Positions 1 through 10,195 of a DNA stretch of 64,000 nt are shown one piece after another. A program made the position numbers and the translations under genes. The first letter of the stretch is position 1. Every line of letters begins with the position of its first letter. The notes under the pieces are model-generated. The model saw only the letters and a list, made by a program, of their open reading frames with translations, did not search any database and was not told the DNA's origin. Origin of the DNA: Brachionus manjavacas (taxonomy: Eukaryota > Rotifera > Eurotatoria > Ploima > Brachionidae); the NCBI GenBank assembly GCA_019054805.1, contig JAHQIY010000012.1, positions 372,001 to 436,000 on the forward strand, given 5' to 3'.

Positions 1-392
1 TGCTTTGGCTCCATTAGCAGCCTTTATTTTCAAAAATAGAAAATATTTTTTACCATCAAATTAATGGTTAATTACAGTCAAAGAGTCGCCTATCGCTCCT
101 ATATATTCAATGTCGTTGGGTCTTAGAGTGTGAACACTGTTTGGTCTTGGACTTGTGCTTACAAGTGTATTGCAGGAGAACAAATTTTTCAAGCTTCTTG
201 GCTCTGATGTAAAATTTACCATTTTTTCGTTTGTTTTCCAAGCATTTTCCATGATCAAATTGATGTAGTCTTCATCGAATCCACTCGATTTTATCAAGGC
301 TGGAAAAAAATAATTAAAAAATAAGATTTCATTTTTTTTCTATTCCTACTCGAGCAATGTAGAACTAGGGACACAACAATCCAAAATTTCAT
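1..392 (-). CDS. Phospholipase B1-like lipase, inverted partial copy (5' end, cut by window edge)
   Basis: This is the mirror image of the start of the complete gene at 11238-12943. Reading on the minus strand: exon 1 is 392-350 with a signal-peptide start (MKFWIVV...), a GT-AG intron follows, exon 2 is 299-76 ending in the GDSL lipase block (IGAIGDSLT), the next intron is 75-22, and exon 3 starts at 21 (Ala-Ala-Asn-Gly-Ala) and leaves the window. Splice sites, phases and introns match the right copy almost base for base; one amino-acid change is visible in exon 2 (Leu for Val before the FSC motif). The reading frame is intact as far as it goes, so this may be a full functional second gene continuing to the left. 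Whether the duplicate is complete cannot be seen here, and an assembly artefact cannot be excluded. Confidence 0.85.
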
Positions 393-1505
393 TTTTAAAT
401 AATTCAACTAGTTTTATATTTTCTTAATTTAATAAAAATAATTCATTTTTTTTCAATTTATACTTAATTTAAAGACTATCTTTTTAATTGCAAGTAATAA
501 AAACAAAAAGCTTTTTTGTTTAAAATTTTATTATGTAATAAACATTTTAGCTTATTCTAGTTAATCAAATAATGTTGATTGGGATAATTTTAGTTTCATT
601 TTTAAACAAATTACTTTACAGCCGAGCACTCCTTTTTATTTTATGACAATTTTACTTTTATTTAACATCACTATTCTAAAATAGTTAAGAGAAAAAAAAT
701 TATTTCCTCAAAATTCTTTAGCAATTCGAAGAATAATCAACAGGCTAGCGTCCTTGTCATAAAAGACTGACAAACTCTACATTTATTTATTTTAAATAAA
801 TTATTAAATAATTTTTTTTTCAATTTTCTCTTAATTAAAAAATTTAAATTCAATTTTTATTTCTACTTTTTTAGTTAAATTTTCCTTTTTGATTACAAAA
901 TTTTATGACTAATTTTAGATAAAAATTCATTTTTAAAAAACTTTTTCTATAATTAGATTAAAATGTATAAAAAAACCAAAAATTTATAATACACTGGTTA
1001 AGAATTATATTTATTTGATTTTATCATCAATAAGATCATTTTTTTAACGGAACGGTAAAGAATTTTTCAGAAAAATCAATGCCCGTGTGTTAAAGGAAGA
1101 CTTTGGTTGCTTTAAGAAACACTTGGTGATTAATGTTTTTTTTAAATATTTTTTCTGTAATTTTTAGGGTTGTTGATCGAAATTTTTTATTCCGAAGTTT
1201 TTTCAAAATATTTCACTTGAATTTTTTTTCCAAACCTTTAAAATCGTTTTTTTCTAATTGAGAAAAAAAAAATTTCAAAATTTTCAGAAAAGTTTGAACC
1301 TTTAAATTTCAAATTTTTCCAATTGAGTAGTTTATTAAATTGTAAAATTAATTTAACACAAAAAAATTTCGATTTTAGAAAATCGATTTAAAAAAAAAGG
1401 AAATCATAATTTAAAAATTTTGAACTTGAGACTAATTAAATTGGATTAAAAAATGAAACAAGTTTAAAATTTGTTTTTCATAGTAGATTGACCATATTTA
1501 AAGCA
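1..1505. repeat. Left arm of ~1.5 kb inverted repeat (PLB1-like 5' end plus hAT terminus)
   Basis: Positions 1-1505 are the reverse complement of about 10169-11633, with only scattered differences. The arm carries PLB1-like exon 1, exon 2 and the start of exon 3, the shared promoter region, and about 1.1 kb of A+T-rich flank that ends in the last codons and 3' flank of a hAT transposase. Similarity stops near 1505, where the right arm continues into intact hAT coding sequence. No gene other than the PLB1-like start is seen between 393 and 1505. Confidence 0.9.
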
Positions 1506-1820
1506 GGAGGTAAAAATTTTTTTTTAAAAAAAATATTTAGCAAAGTTATATTTTTAAAATTTTTGTTACAGAGTTGGTATAAATCAAATTAATATTATTG
1601 AATATTCAAAGTATGATCTGATTGAAAGTAATCCATGTGTAAATTAAAATTTAAAATTTATAGAATATTGGCTAAGAACTTTTTATTTTACCATCAATCA
1701 ATTAATATATTAATAATTTTTTTTAAGGGTACGGTAAAGAATTTTTAAGAAAAATCTATGCCCGGGTGTTTAATGAAGACTTTGGTTGCTTTAAGAAACA
1801 CTTGGTGATTTATGTTTTTT
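985..1820. repeat. Direct repeat pair (985-1145 and 1665-1820), hAT-flank related
   Basis: Two about 160-bp blocks in the same orientation share the core GAAGACTTTGGTTGCTTTAA and the following AACACTTGGTGATT. The first lies in the inverted-repeat arm, the second 0.5 kb further in. A third, inverted block lies at about 10490-10650 in the right arm. They probably derive from the terminal part of a hAT-type element. The rest of 1820-2250 is A+T-rich with no gene seen. Confidence 0.7.
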
Positions 1821-2256
1821 GTTTATTTTTATTTTTGTTTTCAGGAAATAATGGTTTAACCGAGATTTGAACTGTGATAAAAAAGTAAAAATCTTTAATT
1901 TTAAATTAATAATTTTAAACAAAATATCAAAATAATATATAAAATAAAGAAGAATTGGTTTTGTTCATTTATCTTAATTGCTTATGGGGTCTAACAGAAA
2001 ATAACTCTACTGAGAAAAAAACTATTCTCCGCAAAAAAAAAAACTAGAAAATTTTTTTTTTTTAAATATTGAATTCTTTTAAATTAATTTATTACTAAAC
2101 GTTTAATTCAGCAATTTTTTTTTTTAAAAACTTATTAATTAATATTTTTAATAAATGTTCTTTCATTTGATCAAACTTAAAATTGAAGGTGAAAATATCT
2201 TCAATTTTTCTTTGCAATCTGGGTTGAATTTTTAAGCCTCTTTCATCATAAAAAAA

Positions 2257-2387
2257 GGGGACCGGTTTATACTGGGTAATATTTGCGATGTAGATGATCA
2301 ACTCGATGCAGTAGCCTCTGTGTCAGATCGCAGCCGTTGCTCAAAAAAGTACTTGAAAAGGAGATGAGCACCTCCCCATTATCCACT
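2257..2387 (+). repeat. SINE body fragment (5'-truncated copy)
   Basis: This about 130-bp block begins GGGGACCGGTTTA and ends CCCCATTATCCACT. It is nearly identical to 13461-13591, where the same body follows a tRNA-like head with polymerase III boxes. Here the tRNA-like head is absent, so it looks like a 5'-truncated SINE insertion or a shared LINE-type 3' body. Confidence 0.75.
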
Positions 2388-2515
2388 AAAGGGGTAAACA
2401 AGCGACTTTAGCTGCAAACATAGCTTACAATGTTCTCTGGCAGCTGAAACAGGCTTTCAAGTTCTTATATATGCTGCAATTGTTAGACCGCATTTAGAAT
2501 ATATAATAAACTTAA
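2388..2515 (+). mobile_element. Decayed non-LTR retrotransposon fragment (RT C-terminal region)
   Basis: Directly after the SINE body, frames with a shift between them read like the segment downstream of LINE reverse transcriptases: an Ala-rich 'A..A..A' helix and then a block resembling LIYAAIVRPHLEYI. This 'VRPHLEY' block is typical of CR1/R1/Jockey-like RTs. The fragment is too short and broken to assign a clade. Confidence 0.45.
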
Positions 2516-2570
2516 TAATAATTTAAAAAAAAATTTTCTTTAATTTCGAGATTAATAAACAGACTAAGAG

Positions 2571-2597
2571 GTTAAGGGTTAGGGTTAAACCCTAAAC
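2571..2597. repeat. Short telomere-like palindrome (TTAGGGTTAAACCCTAA)
   Basis: The sequence GTTAAGGGTTAGGGTT is followed directly by AAACCCTAAAC, so TTAGGG units are fused head-to-head with their complement. Only about two units per side exist. A comparatively GC-richer stretch of unknown origin follows to about 2760; 2760-3380 shows no supported gene. Confidence 0.4.
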
Positions 2598-3381
2598 TTT
2601 TTTTAGCCAGAACCAAAGACCCGCCTTCCGGCGCCCATCACTTTACTGTCGCAACTTTTGCGTTCTTTCAAGCGCAATTTAGAGCTAAGCTCTAGGACCT
2701 TTCTTTCGAACTAAGGAGAGTAAGGCGAAGGGAATATAAAGGAATGTAAATTTTTTGAATGAGAATAGGCGACTATGTGAGCAATATGTATCTAAGAAAA
2801 GAGAGCATATTCGCAAGAGCCAAAAATGAATGAACTACTAGGTGAACAGCGCGATGGTGATCGCATCGAGTATCGAATTTGGTATAGGATAAAAGCATGT
2901 AATAAAAGTATGTTAGAGATGTGTAAATTGTATTATGGAAAATTATTTAAAGTGCTAAAAGAGAGATAGAAGTTTTTTTTTAAAAGTTGATTTGTTTTAT
3001 TTGAATAAAAAATTTTGACTTTAATTCATTTTTTGCCAAAATTATTATTTCTTTGAGGAGAATTTTCAGAATTTGTATATTAAAGTATTTTGTATTTTTT
3101 TAATAAAATTACTTAAGAATAAAACTCTAATAGTTAAAAAAAATTTATTTTTATCTAATATTTTGGCGAGCAGCAAAATAATAATAAAAACTAAAAAAAT
3201 ATTTAAAGAAATAGTAGTGATAAAATTATTACTGTGTATCAAAATGTAGAAAAGAGACACAAAATTTTTTAATATTTTTTAACAATTTCCTGAATAAAAG
3301 ATCTAAAATATTTATAATATTTTTTTCGTATTTATAATACGGCTGCTAAATATTTAATAAGTAGCTAAACACAATCATGGA

Positions 3382-3744
3382 TTGTGTCAGTTTCCAGGAC
3401 TTGATTTAAACATTGAGGCAAATGCAAAACGAGGTCGACTTAAACGTGCAAAAATGGCTCTTATTCAAAGAGTATCAACAGGTCCGATCAATCCGGCTAT
3501 TCAGAGTATTACTCTAGAAAATGATGATTTAGATGAGTCACAAAATCAAGTTCAAAATATCAACCATTTAGAACCGCACCATCAGTCAATTAATACAATT
3601 ATTGATCAACCAAATGAACCAACTGCGCCAACATCGTCTTCAATTACAATCACAAGAATTGTTGCTCAACCACCTCAACCAAGTACATCATGTATCACAA
3701 TTACTAAAATCATTTCAGATCATGTCCCTAAAAAAAGAGGTTGA
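3382..3744 (+). pseudogene. Transposon-derived ORF with AT-hook-like motifs, broken tail
   Basis: This open frame of about 120 codons begins in sequence resembling the C-terminal part of a transposase: a basic stretch NIEANAKRGRLKRAK, a Ser/Thr/Pro/Gln-rich middle, and a basic tail PKKRG. A TGA stop at 3742-3744 falls exactly inside what reads as an AT-hook; beyond it the frame continues Pro-Ala-Lys-Asn-Lys, so the ancestral tail was probably RGRPAKNK. No start codon with context and no intact upstream domain are visible. I infer a remnant of a MULE- or SWIM-type transposon protein; the family assignment is tentative. Confidence 0.4.
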
Positions 3745-4129
3745 CCAGCAAAAAACAAAAATAGTATTTATTTTGTTCAATATAGATATTATTGTTTTTT
3801 CTTTTGCTATAAAAATAATTTTTTACTACAGAATAATTAAATTTACTATTTTTTATTTTATTTTTTTTCGACTGGATTCAAAAATTAATACTAAATTAAA
3901 AATTAATTTAATTAATTAATTCATTTAACAATTTTTCAACAACCGTGTATTCCAACACGTTTTAAAAATAACTAAAGATTAAAGTAGCTCAATTCTTCTT
4001 TAATAGAAGCCGATGGGAAATTGAAATTAAACTTATTTAAACTTCAAAATTTACTATACTTAAAAGAAGTTACTTTTATAGCTTTTTTTTACTTACTTGA
4101 TAATCTATCAGTAAATGTGATGCAAAACA

Positions 4130-4385
4130 CGTAATTTTACCAGAATTTACACAAATTTAGGTAGATTTAAGTGAATTTACTTAAAATTACGTACAAATCG
4201 ATAAATGAGAATTTTTTAGTTTTTTTTTTTCAAATGCTCCTAAAATAAAAGAATAAATTAATGAAAATAATATTACTCCAATTTACAAAAAATTCTGAAC
4301 AATCGATTTTTAATATTGGCGATCAGGATTTGTACGTAATTTTACGTAAATTATGCTAAATTTACGTGAATTTACGTAAACAACT
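4130..4385. repeat. Small inverted-repeat element (MITE-like)
   Basis: The arms 'TTAAAATTACGTACAAATCG' (about 4180-4200) and 'GATTTGTACGTAATTTTACG' (about 4325-4350) are inverted, and the outer sequences are rich in 'aatttacg' words on both strands. This suggests a miniature inverted-repeat element. Target duplication is not clear. 3745-4130 and 4386-5700 are A+T-rich with no gene that I can support. Confidence 0.5.
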
Positions 4386-5719
4386 AACATTTAAATATTA
4401 AATATCTTTAAATTTTAAAAATATTGGAAATTTTCATATTATTTTTTTAATTCATTCATAATTTACATGTTTTAAATTAAATCTTAAAAGACTCAGCCTT
4501 AAGTCAATTTCTTTGTAGACTACTTAATTAAAATCATTCATTTTTTTATATTTCGATTTTTTACCATGTCATTTTTTTCAATAATATGTAAATTTAAAGG
4601 GGCAAAAAAATTCTAGTGATTACAAAATTTTTTTTTAGTTCTAATTAGAAAAGAAGCATTATATTTGACAAAAAATTTCATTACTCTTCAGAGTTAAAAT
4701 GACATAGATTTAAACTATGTTGTGGAATATTAAAACTCAAATGTTCATAGAAATTAGCTATTCTCAATATTTTTTCCTTTTCATTAATGAATAATATTTT
4801 CAAGAGAAGCTTTGTATATTTTTAATTTTTTTAATTTTTTTGAAAATTGAAAATTTTTTTTAGTCTAAGGCAAAATACTAATTATTTTTTGTTTCAAGTA
4901 AGAAGAAACTTTTTGTGTTATCTCTTAAATGAGATATAATTATATAATAAAATTTTTTTTATCGCAAATTATTATATAATATTAAGATTAGATTTAATTC
5001 AAGAATTTTTTTTATGCCTTTAATTCGTTTTTAAAAATATAACTCGGAAATTAAATCAATTAATAAAACCCATCATATTTGTCTGAAATTTAAATTTATC
5101 GAAATTTTTTATTAATTTTGAACTCGATTAAAATTTTAAATTTAAAAATACTTATTTTATTAACTTAATCAAGACACTCGCTAAACTATTTTGAAGGTGT
5201 AATGTCCTTTTTGTTATGGAAAGATAATAAAATAAGGAAAGAAACTCAAGAAAAATCAAAAATTGCCAATTTAATTTCAAAAATTAACTGTTAAATATAT
5301 ATTAAAGCAAATATTTATTATTCAAAATTTCATTGCTTTTTAAAGAGTTTTTTTTAAGAAATAATTAATTAATTCTCAGTGAATATTTTTCATTACAATG
5401 GATTTAGTATAAATAAAAACTGCATGAGATTAAATTGATTTTTTTTAACTTTTTAGTACTTTGAGATGGATGATCTGTGCACATCGGAATTAATTCAATT
5501 TTTTTGGAACTTAAATAATTTTTGGTAGAAATTTTAATATTAATACTCGACTGATCTTTATTAATTTAATAATCAGTGGTATTTTGATTAATTTCATACC
5601 GGTTCCCATGATATTTAAAAACTCAATGATCGAAAATAATTAGAGTAATAGTGTTAATAAATAAGAAATGAAAGAAAAAATTTATTAAAAATTTAAAACC
5701 ATATTTTTTAAAATTGAAG

Positions 5720-6256
5720 ATGAAAAGCTTTTTTCTAGTACTGACAATTCTTCATGTCTTGGTAGCTTCAAATTTGGGACTAGCAGTTCCGAATCCAAAA
5801 TGTCCAAAATATCAGATTTCAGATGTATCAATTGTCCGATGTCGAAAACCCGAATGCTTTGTAGATCAAGATTGCAAATTTTTGGGAGAAAACTATGCTT
5901 GTGTAAATACTTAATCGAATTTATTAAGTTATCAAAAAAATTTTTTTATATTTTTTTCAAGTGTTCATTAGATCAATGTACTAGAAAGTGTGTAAAAGTA
6001 GATGTTTCTCACGTGGATGTTGCTGGTACTTGCATTAATAATGTTATTCCAATGAAAAGACCATTGAAATGCAGTTCAAGTTGTGTGTTTGACGGAGACT
6101 GCTCTCAAGACAAATATCCTCAAAAATGCGTAAATCTCTAATATAAAATTTATAATATAATAATATTTTTTTTTTTAGTGTTTTGATAATTCCGGTTGCA
6201 AATCGTGCACGAACAATTTTATTCCTGATGTTCCAATAAAAATTGAAGGCTTCTGA
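5720..6256 (+). CDS. Secreted protein with two WAP four-disulfide-core domains
   Basis: There are three exons: 5720-5902, 5962-6129 and 6179-6256, with GT-AG introns of 59 and 49 nt and all phases 0, giving 142 residues. The ATG at 5720 opens a clear signal peptide (MKSFFLVLTILHVLVASNLG). The mature part holds two eight-cysteine WAP domains: C...C...C(FVDQDC)...CC...C...C at about residues 29-75, and C...CSSSCVFDGDC...CC...C..C at about 85-130. In both domains the adjacent CC pair is created across an exon junction: ENYAC|C at exon 1/2 and QKC|C at exon 2/3. WAP proteins are typically secreted protease inhibitors or antimicrobial factors; which applies here is unknown. Polyadenylation signals (AATAAA) follow at about 6280 and 6293. 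The gene lies in the loop of the PLB1-like inverted repeat. Confidence 0.85.
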
Positions 6257-6399
6257 ATTATTTTTTTAATTTTTAGTTAATAAACAATTTTAATAAAACT
6301 TTTTTCTAAAACTTTAATTAATTAATCTCATATTTTTAAAAAAGCTAAAAATTAAATAAAATTTTCATAAAAAAAGAGAATTGAAAAAGTTTTTTTTAT

Positions 6400-7464
6400 T
6401 TTTAATTAGAAAAAAATGAGATATATTGGACTGGTACTGTTCATTTAATATATAAAATAATCAGAGTAGTTTATAAGTCATAAAGTAATTGAAATTTTGA
6501 ATATTTTTCTGAAAAAGATGAAGAGTTGGCATTTTTTTTTCTGAAAAAAGTCATTTCAAGGACTTTGAAATAAAAATGGCCGCCTTAATAACTAGATGGA
6601 ACGACTTTTTTCAAAAGGTATTTTAAAAAAAAATTTCCAGTCAAGTAAAAATACTCGACTTTAAAATTTTTTTATAGTTAATAGTTAAGTCAAGTGACTT
6701 GACTTTGAAAAGACTGTAAAATGATTTTTTTGGGCAATTGAAGTTTGAGATCAAGATCAAAAGATCAAATATAATTTGTAATATTTTTTTTAATAATAGA
6801 AAAGAAATAAATTTTTTCCAAAGCAATTACTTGACATCTCATGTCAAGCTTATTTTCATTTTAAAATTTTAAAATGTCCCTTTTGATCGCACTTTAATAA
6901 GATTAAATACTTTAATTGATTTTAATGAAAACTTCTGTTTTAAATTATATAATTTATTGGAAAAATAACATTATTTAAGTTTGAATAAATGGATATAAAA
7001 GTTATAAATTTTAATTTTTGAATTAACTGAACCTGAATTGTTTAAATTGTTGATTGTTTTTGTTAAAATTTGATTTAAAACTTCAATTTGCCTTTTTTTC
7101 TGACTTTTGCGCAAGTCTGGAATTAATTCGAAACTTAATTATAATGCATAATATTAAAAAAATTGAAATTAGATTGATTCTCTTATTTTTCTTTATTTTT
7201 ACAAATTTATAATTTTTTTTTTTAATTCAAAAATAAAGTTGAAAAATGCTTCTTGAATATTTTTATCAATTAAAAATATCATTTTAATTCAGAGAAGCTT
7301 ATCTTTAGATAAAAAATCAATCTTTGATTTTAACCGGAATTAAGTCCTAGACCAAATAAATAGAGCCTTTTTCCTCGAAATTAGGTGGATTTTAAAAAAG
7401 AATGTTCAAAATTTTGACATGTAAAAAAATATGTTCTTAATGACTTAAGAAATAAATTAATTAA
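6400..7464. other. A+T-rich intergenic sequence with short CAAGTGACTTG-type repeats
   Basis: No coding region is supported. Around 6640-6850 there are several partly inverted 'GTCAAGT/ACTTGAC' words. A 'TGGCCGCC' block with 'TAATAACTA' at about 6578-6595 recurs at about 23800-23818, so part of this stretch is probably an old dispersed repeat. Confidence 0.3.
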
Positions 7465-7545
7465 AGTTTATTAAAAGCCTCGTGATGCACGATGTTGAAG
7501 GGAGAATCATTTTTTAACTTAAAGATAGATCTGACTTCTGCAATC
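7465..7545 (-). mobile_element. LINE family A fragment
   Basis: The reverse complement matches the LINE 3' coding region at about 57550-57640 (block around GTGCATCATGAAGCTTTTAA). It is a short isolated fragment without the 3' tail. Confidence 0.6.
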
Positions 7546-7799
7546 TGAGATTTTCTCTAAAAAAAAATATAAATTATAGTCTAAAATTGGTCTGACTAAT
7601 GATTTATATTTTTTTTAAAAGATAAATTTTTTATTTAAAAATTAATTAAAAAAATGGCCAAAATTTGCAATGAGCTCATTCTGCCCATACGAAGTGAATA
7701 ATATACAGTACTGCTACGATTTTAAAATTAACGGATATTTCGTAAATTTTTGTAAAAAGGAAAAATTCCTAAAGATACTAACTTTTTTGAGAATTTTAA

Positions 7800-8154
7800 G
7801 GGGTTGTAAAGTTCATTTCAATTCGATCGTTTCAATTCAGAAAAACTTGAATAACTTTTTTACTAAAAGAGATAATTCAGTTCTGTAAAATGCTTAATGG
7901 TTAAGCAACTTTGCTTAATCCAAAAATATTTGCTGCAAAAACTCTGCAATGTAATTGCACACTTGATTGGAATACTTTTTAATGGGCTGCAAAATGCAGA
8001 AAATTGCAGAGTATTTTGCAGACTTATTTTACTGCATTAAGCAAATTTGCTTATAATTAAGCATTTTAAAGAACTGAATTATCTCTTTTAGTAAAAAAGT
8101 TATTCAAGTTTTTCTGAATTGAAATGATCGAATTGAAACGAACTTCACAACCCC
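7800..8154. mobile_element. MULE-type MITE with 9-bp target duplication
   Basis: Long terminal inverted repeats of about 105-120 bp start GGGGTTGTAAAGTTC and end GAACTTCACAACCCC. The element is 355 bp, non-coding, and flanked by a perfect 9-bp direct repeat GAATTTTAA (7791-7799 and 8155-8163). Long TIRs with a 9-bp duplication are the hallmark of Mutator-like elements. A half copy lies at 27825-27963 and a related element at 44516-45082. Open frames over this region are by-products. Confidence 0.8.
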
Positions 8155-8164
8155 GAATTTTAAC

Positions 8165-8285
8165 ATTTTTTGACTTTTTAAAAATTTTTTAAGCCTAAAT
8201 TCGGAAAAAAAATTACTTTTTTTCAAGTAATTTTTAGTGTAATTTTGTCAAAAATAGTAATTTTTAGTAAAAAAAAGTAAAATGT
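8165..8285. repeat. Dispersed repeat, inverted copy at ~16735-16875
   Basis: Runs of 'aatttttagtaaaaaaaagtaa' type sequence and 'aaattttttaagcctaaattcggaaaaa' recur in inverted orientation near 16735-16875. The repeat is non-coding and of unknown class. Confidence 0.45.
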
Positions 8286-8574
8286 TTAATTTTTTTGAAA
8301 AATTTTTACAGAAGTTTATTTTCCCTTTTTGTTCTTTGAAACTAGAATATTTTGGCACAAGCTTCAACAAATCCTCTCTAGTAAAAACAATTGAAATCAA
8401 AGCTGTTTTTTTTTCATTAAAATACTTACATTTTATTTCCTCAATTTCATTAGGAAATTTATTTTTTAATACCCTAGAGTCTGTCCTTTTTCATTTACAA
8501 ATCTCTTCACTATCTAATAAAAAGATAAATTTACCAGATAAAAGATTATCTTAATTAAATTATTAATTATTTTA

Positions 8575-8724
8575 CAGTCCTAGTATGAATTTCTGTTTTT
8601 ACAGGAATTTATTAAGATTCCTGTTAAATTTTGTAAATTTAGTAATTATTAATTTGGTAATTTTAGGTAAATTTATAAAATTTTCCGTAAATTCCTGTAA
8701 AAACAGAAATTCATAGCACTACTG
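8575..8724. mobile_element. 150-bp MITE with TA target duplication
   Basis: The termini CAGTCCTAGTATGAATTTCT and (inverted) CAGTAGTGCTATGAATTTCT form about 38-bp imperfect TIRs, flanked by TA on both sides (8573-8574 and 8725-8726). This fits a Tc1/mariner-type miniature element. Related 'CAGTACTGCTACGA' ends occur at about 7706 and 55926. Confidence 0.65.
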
Positions 8725-8884
8725 TACTAAATAAATAAACTAAAGTAAATTAACTATTATTCTTTCTAGAAAGGACTAAGCCTTTTTCAAAATTTATAAT
8801 ATCATTCTTTTTAGCCTTTAAATAATAAAATAAGATAATAACTGAGAAAAATATTGAAAAAAGTAATTCAAACAAGTTTCTAGG

Positions 8885-9340
8885 TTTCCGCTACCGACGG
8901 TTAAGAAAATCACCAATATTAACAGATCATCAAAAATTAGTAAAACTTATTTGGTGTTTGAAGTTTCAAAATTGCGAGTTCAAAATCTACACATTTGTTG
9001 ATGAAACCACAATTCGACTCTCGGAAAGACGAATCTACCATTAAAGATATCCGGCTAAATATCCAGCCAATATTCCAAGTACTTCAAAATATGCAGGAAA
9101 ATAGAATATTTGGAATGGGATTTCATTTAAGGGAGCCACGAATTTTGCTGTAAGATTCAGAATATGATAAAAAGCTTTTACTTTGGAATTTTTTAAGATT
9201 TTTAAATGCAACATGGATGCAGAACTTAACCGGGAGATATTTTATTATCTGATTATTTATTATCATTTGGGGCTTCGATTTAGATTTTAAACTTCACCAG
9301 GACATCGACCCAAAGCATCGTTCTTTAATGTGCACTTCTA
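8885..9340 (+). pseudogene. Decayed Tc1/mariner-type transposase
   Basis: One frame from about 8887 reads a basic stretch, then KLIWCLKFQNCEFKIYTF ending at VDETTIRL (the first catalytic Asp in a 'f.DEt' motif), and then an Arg-x-Pro block interrupted by a stop. Further on, at about 9300, QDIDPKH resembles the second catalytic Asp motif (D.DPkH) of mariner-like transposases. Stops and shifts make it non-functional. A LINE piece is inserted after it. Confidence 0.6.
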
Positions 9341-9354
9341 AATATAACCTTTTA

Positions 9355-9440
9355 TTGCAGCGTTCTTTAATTTCGTCTACCAGTGTATTAAAATTTAACT
9401 TAGAATCAAATTTAATACCAAGAAACTTGATTTACATCTG
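9355..9440 (-). mobile_element. LINE family A fragment
   Basis: The reverse complement matches about 57303-57388 in the intact LINE segment (block AAATCAAGTTTCTTGG and AAAGAACGCTGCAA). It is a short internal fragment lying in the mariner remnant. 9441-10026 is A+T-rich and not interpretable. Confidence 0.6.
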
Positions 9441-10026
9441 CAATTATTATTTTAAAAAATAATAATTAATTTAATTAAAACTTGGTTTGATCATTTTGAG
9501 CATCACAAATTGATCATATCAAATAAATAATCTTCAAATTTCCATTATTTTCTAAAAACAAAAAATTACTTGGGTTGTTGAACGCACTAAATTTTGAAAC
9601 ATTGAATTTTTTTTTTCAATTTCATAATTGAAATGAAACTTCGAAATGCCTACATACCTTAAATTTCTTATTTGAAAGCAAAATTTCAATCTTTTTATTT
9701 TCTCAGATTGAAATTAAAACTTCAAGATTAAAATTTTATATCTTGAATTAAAAATTTCAAGAAATTTTTCTGCATTAAGAGACTTGAAAAATAATTTAAA
9801 TTTCAAGTTTGAAATGTCTAATTTTGAAATTTTGCATTTAAAAAAAATATATTTACAAAAATATCAAATTAAACTTATTTTCAGCAATTGTATTTTTTCA
9901 ATTTATAACTAGAATAATTAATAAAAATGCTCTCATTATTAAATGAAAAAATATTAAATTTTATGTGCTATCGAACTATAATTTTTCAGTAAATAATACA
10001 ATTTATAAGCCGTTAGATTTGTATAG

Positions 10027-10195
10027 ACATTTTAAAAAAAGAAATTCCTATTTTATCTCAAGTATGTGAATTAATTTATTGTGTAACAGCAACCTCAGTA
10101 CCCTCTGAAAACCTTTTCAGCTATGCAGGTTTAGATCAAAATTACCAAAGAAATCGGATGGAACCGTCTGCTTTAAATATGGTCAATTTATTATG
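10027..10195 (+). pseudogene. hAT transposase C-terminal dimerisation domain
   Basis: The open frame encodes the hallmark of hAT transposase dimerisation: an Ile-Leu helix, then CVTATSVPSENLFSYAG, and the RNRMEPSALN block, ending at a stop (10193-10195). Upstream catalytic parts are not recognisable. The inverted-repeat arm begins inside this domain (about 10169), so the hAT marks the breakpoint of the PLB1-like duplication; the left arm keeps only the last codons (about 1480-1505, minus strand). Confidence 0.75.

Noticed and set aside
7670-8554. Plus-strand ORFs of 72 and 90 codons
   Set aside because: They overlap a MULE MITE and A+T-rich repeats; Phe/Lys/Asn-rich composition is what random A+T-rich DNA gives.
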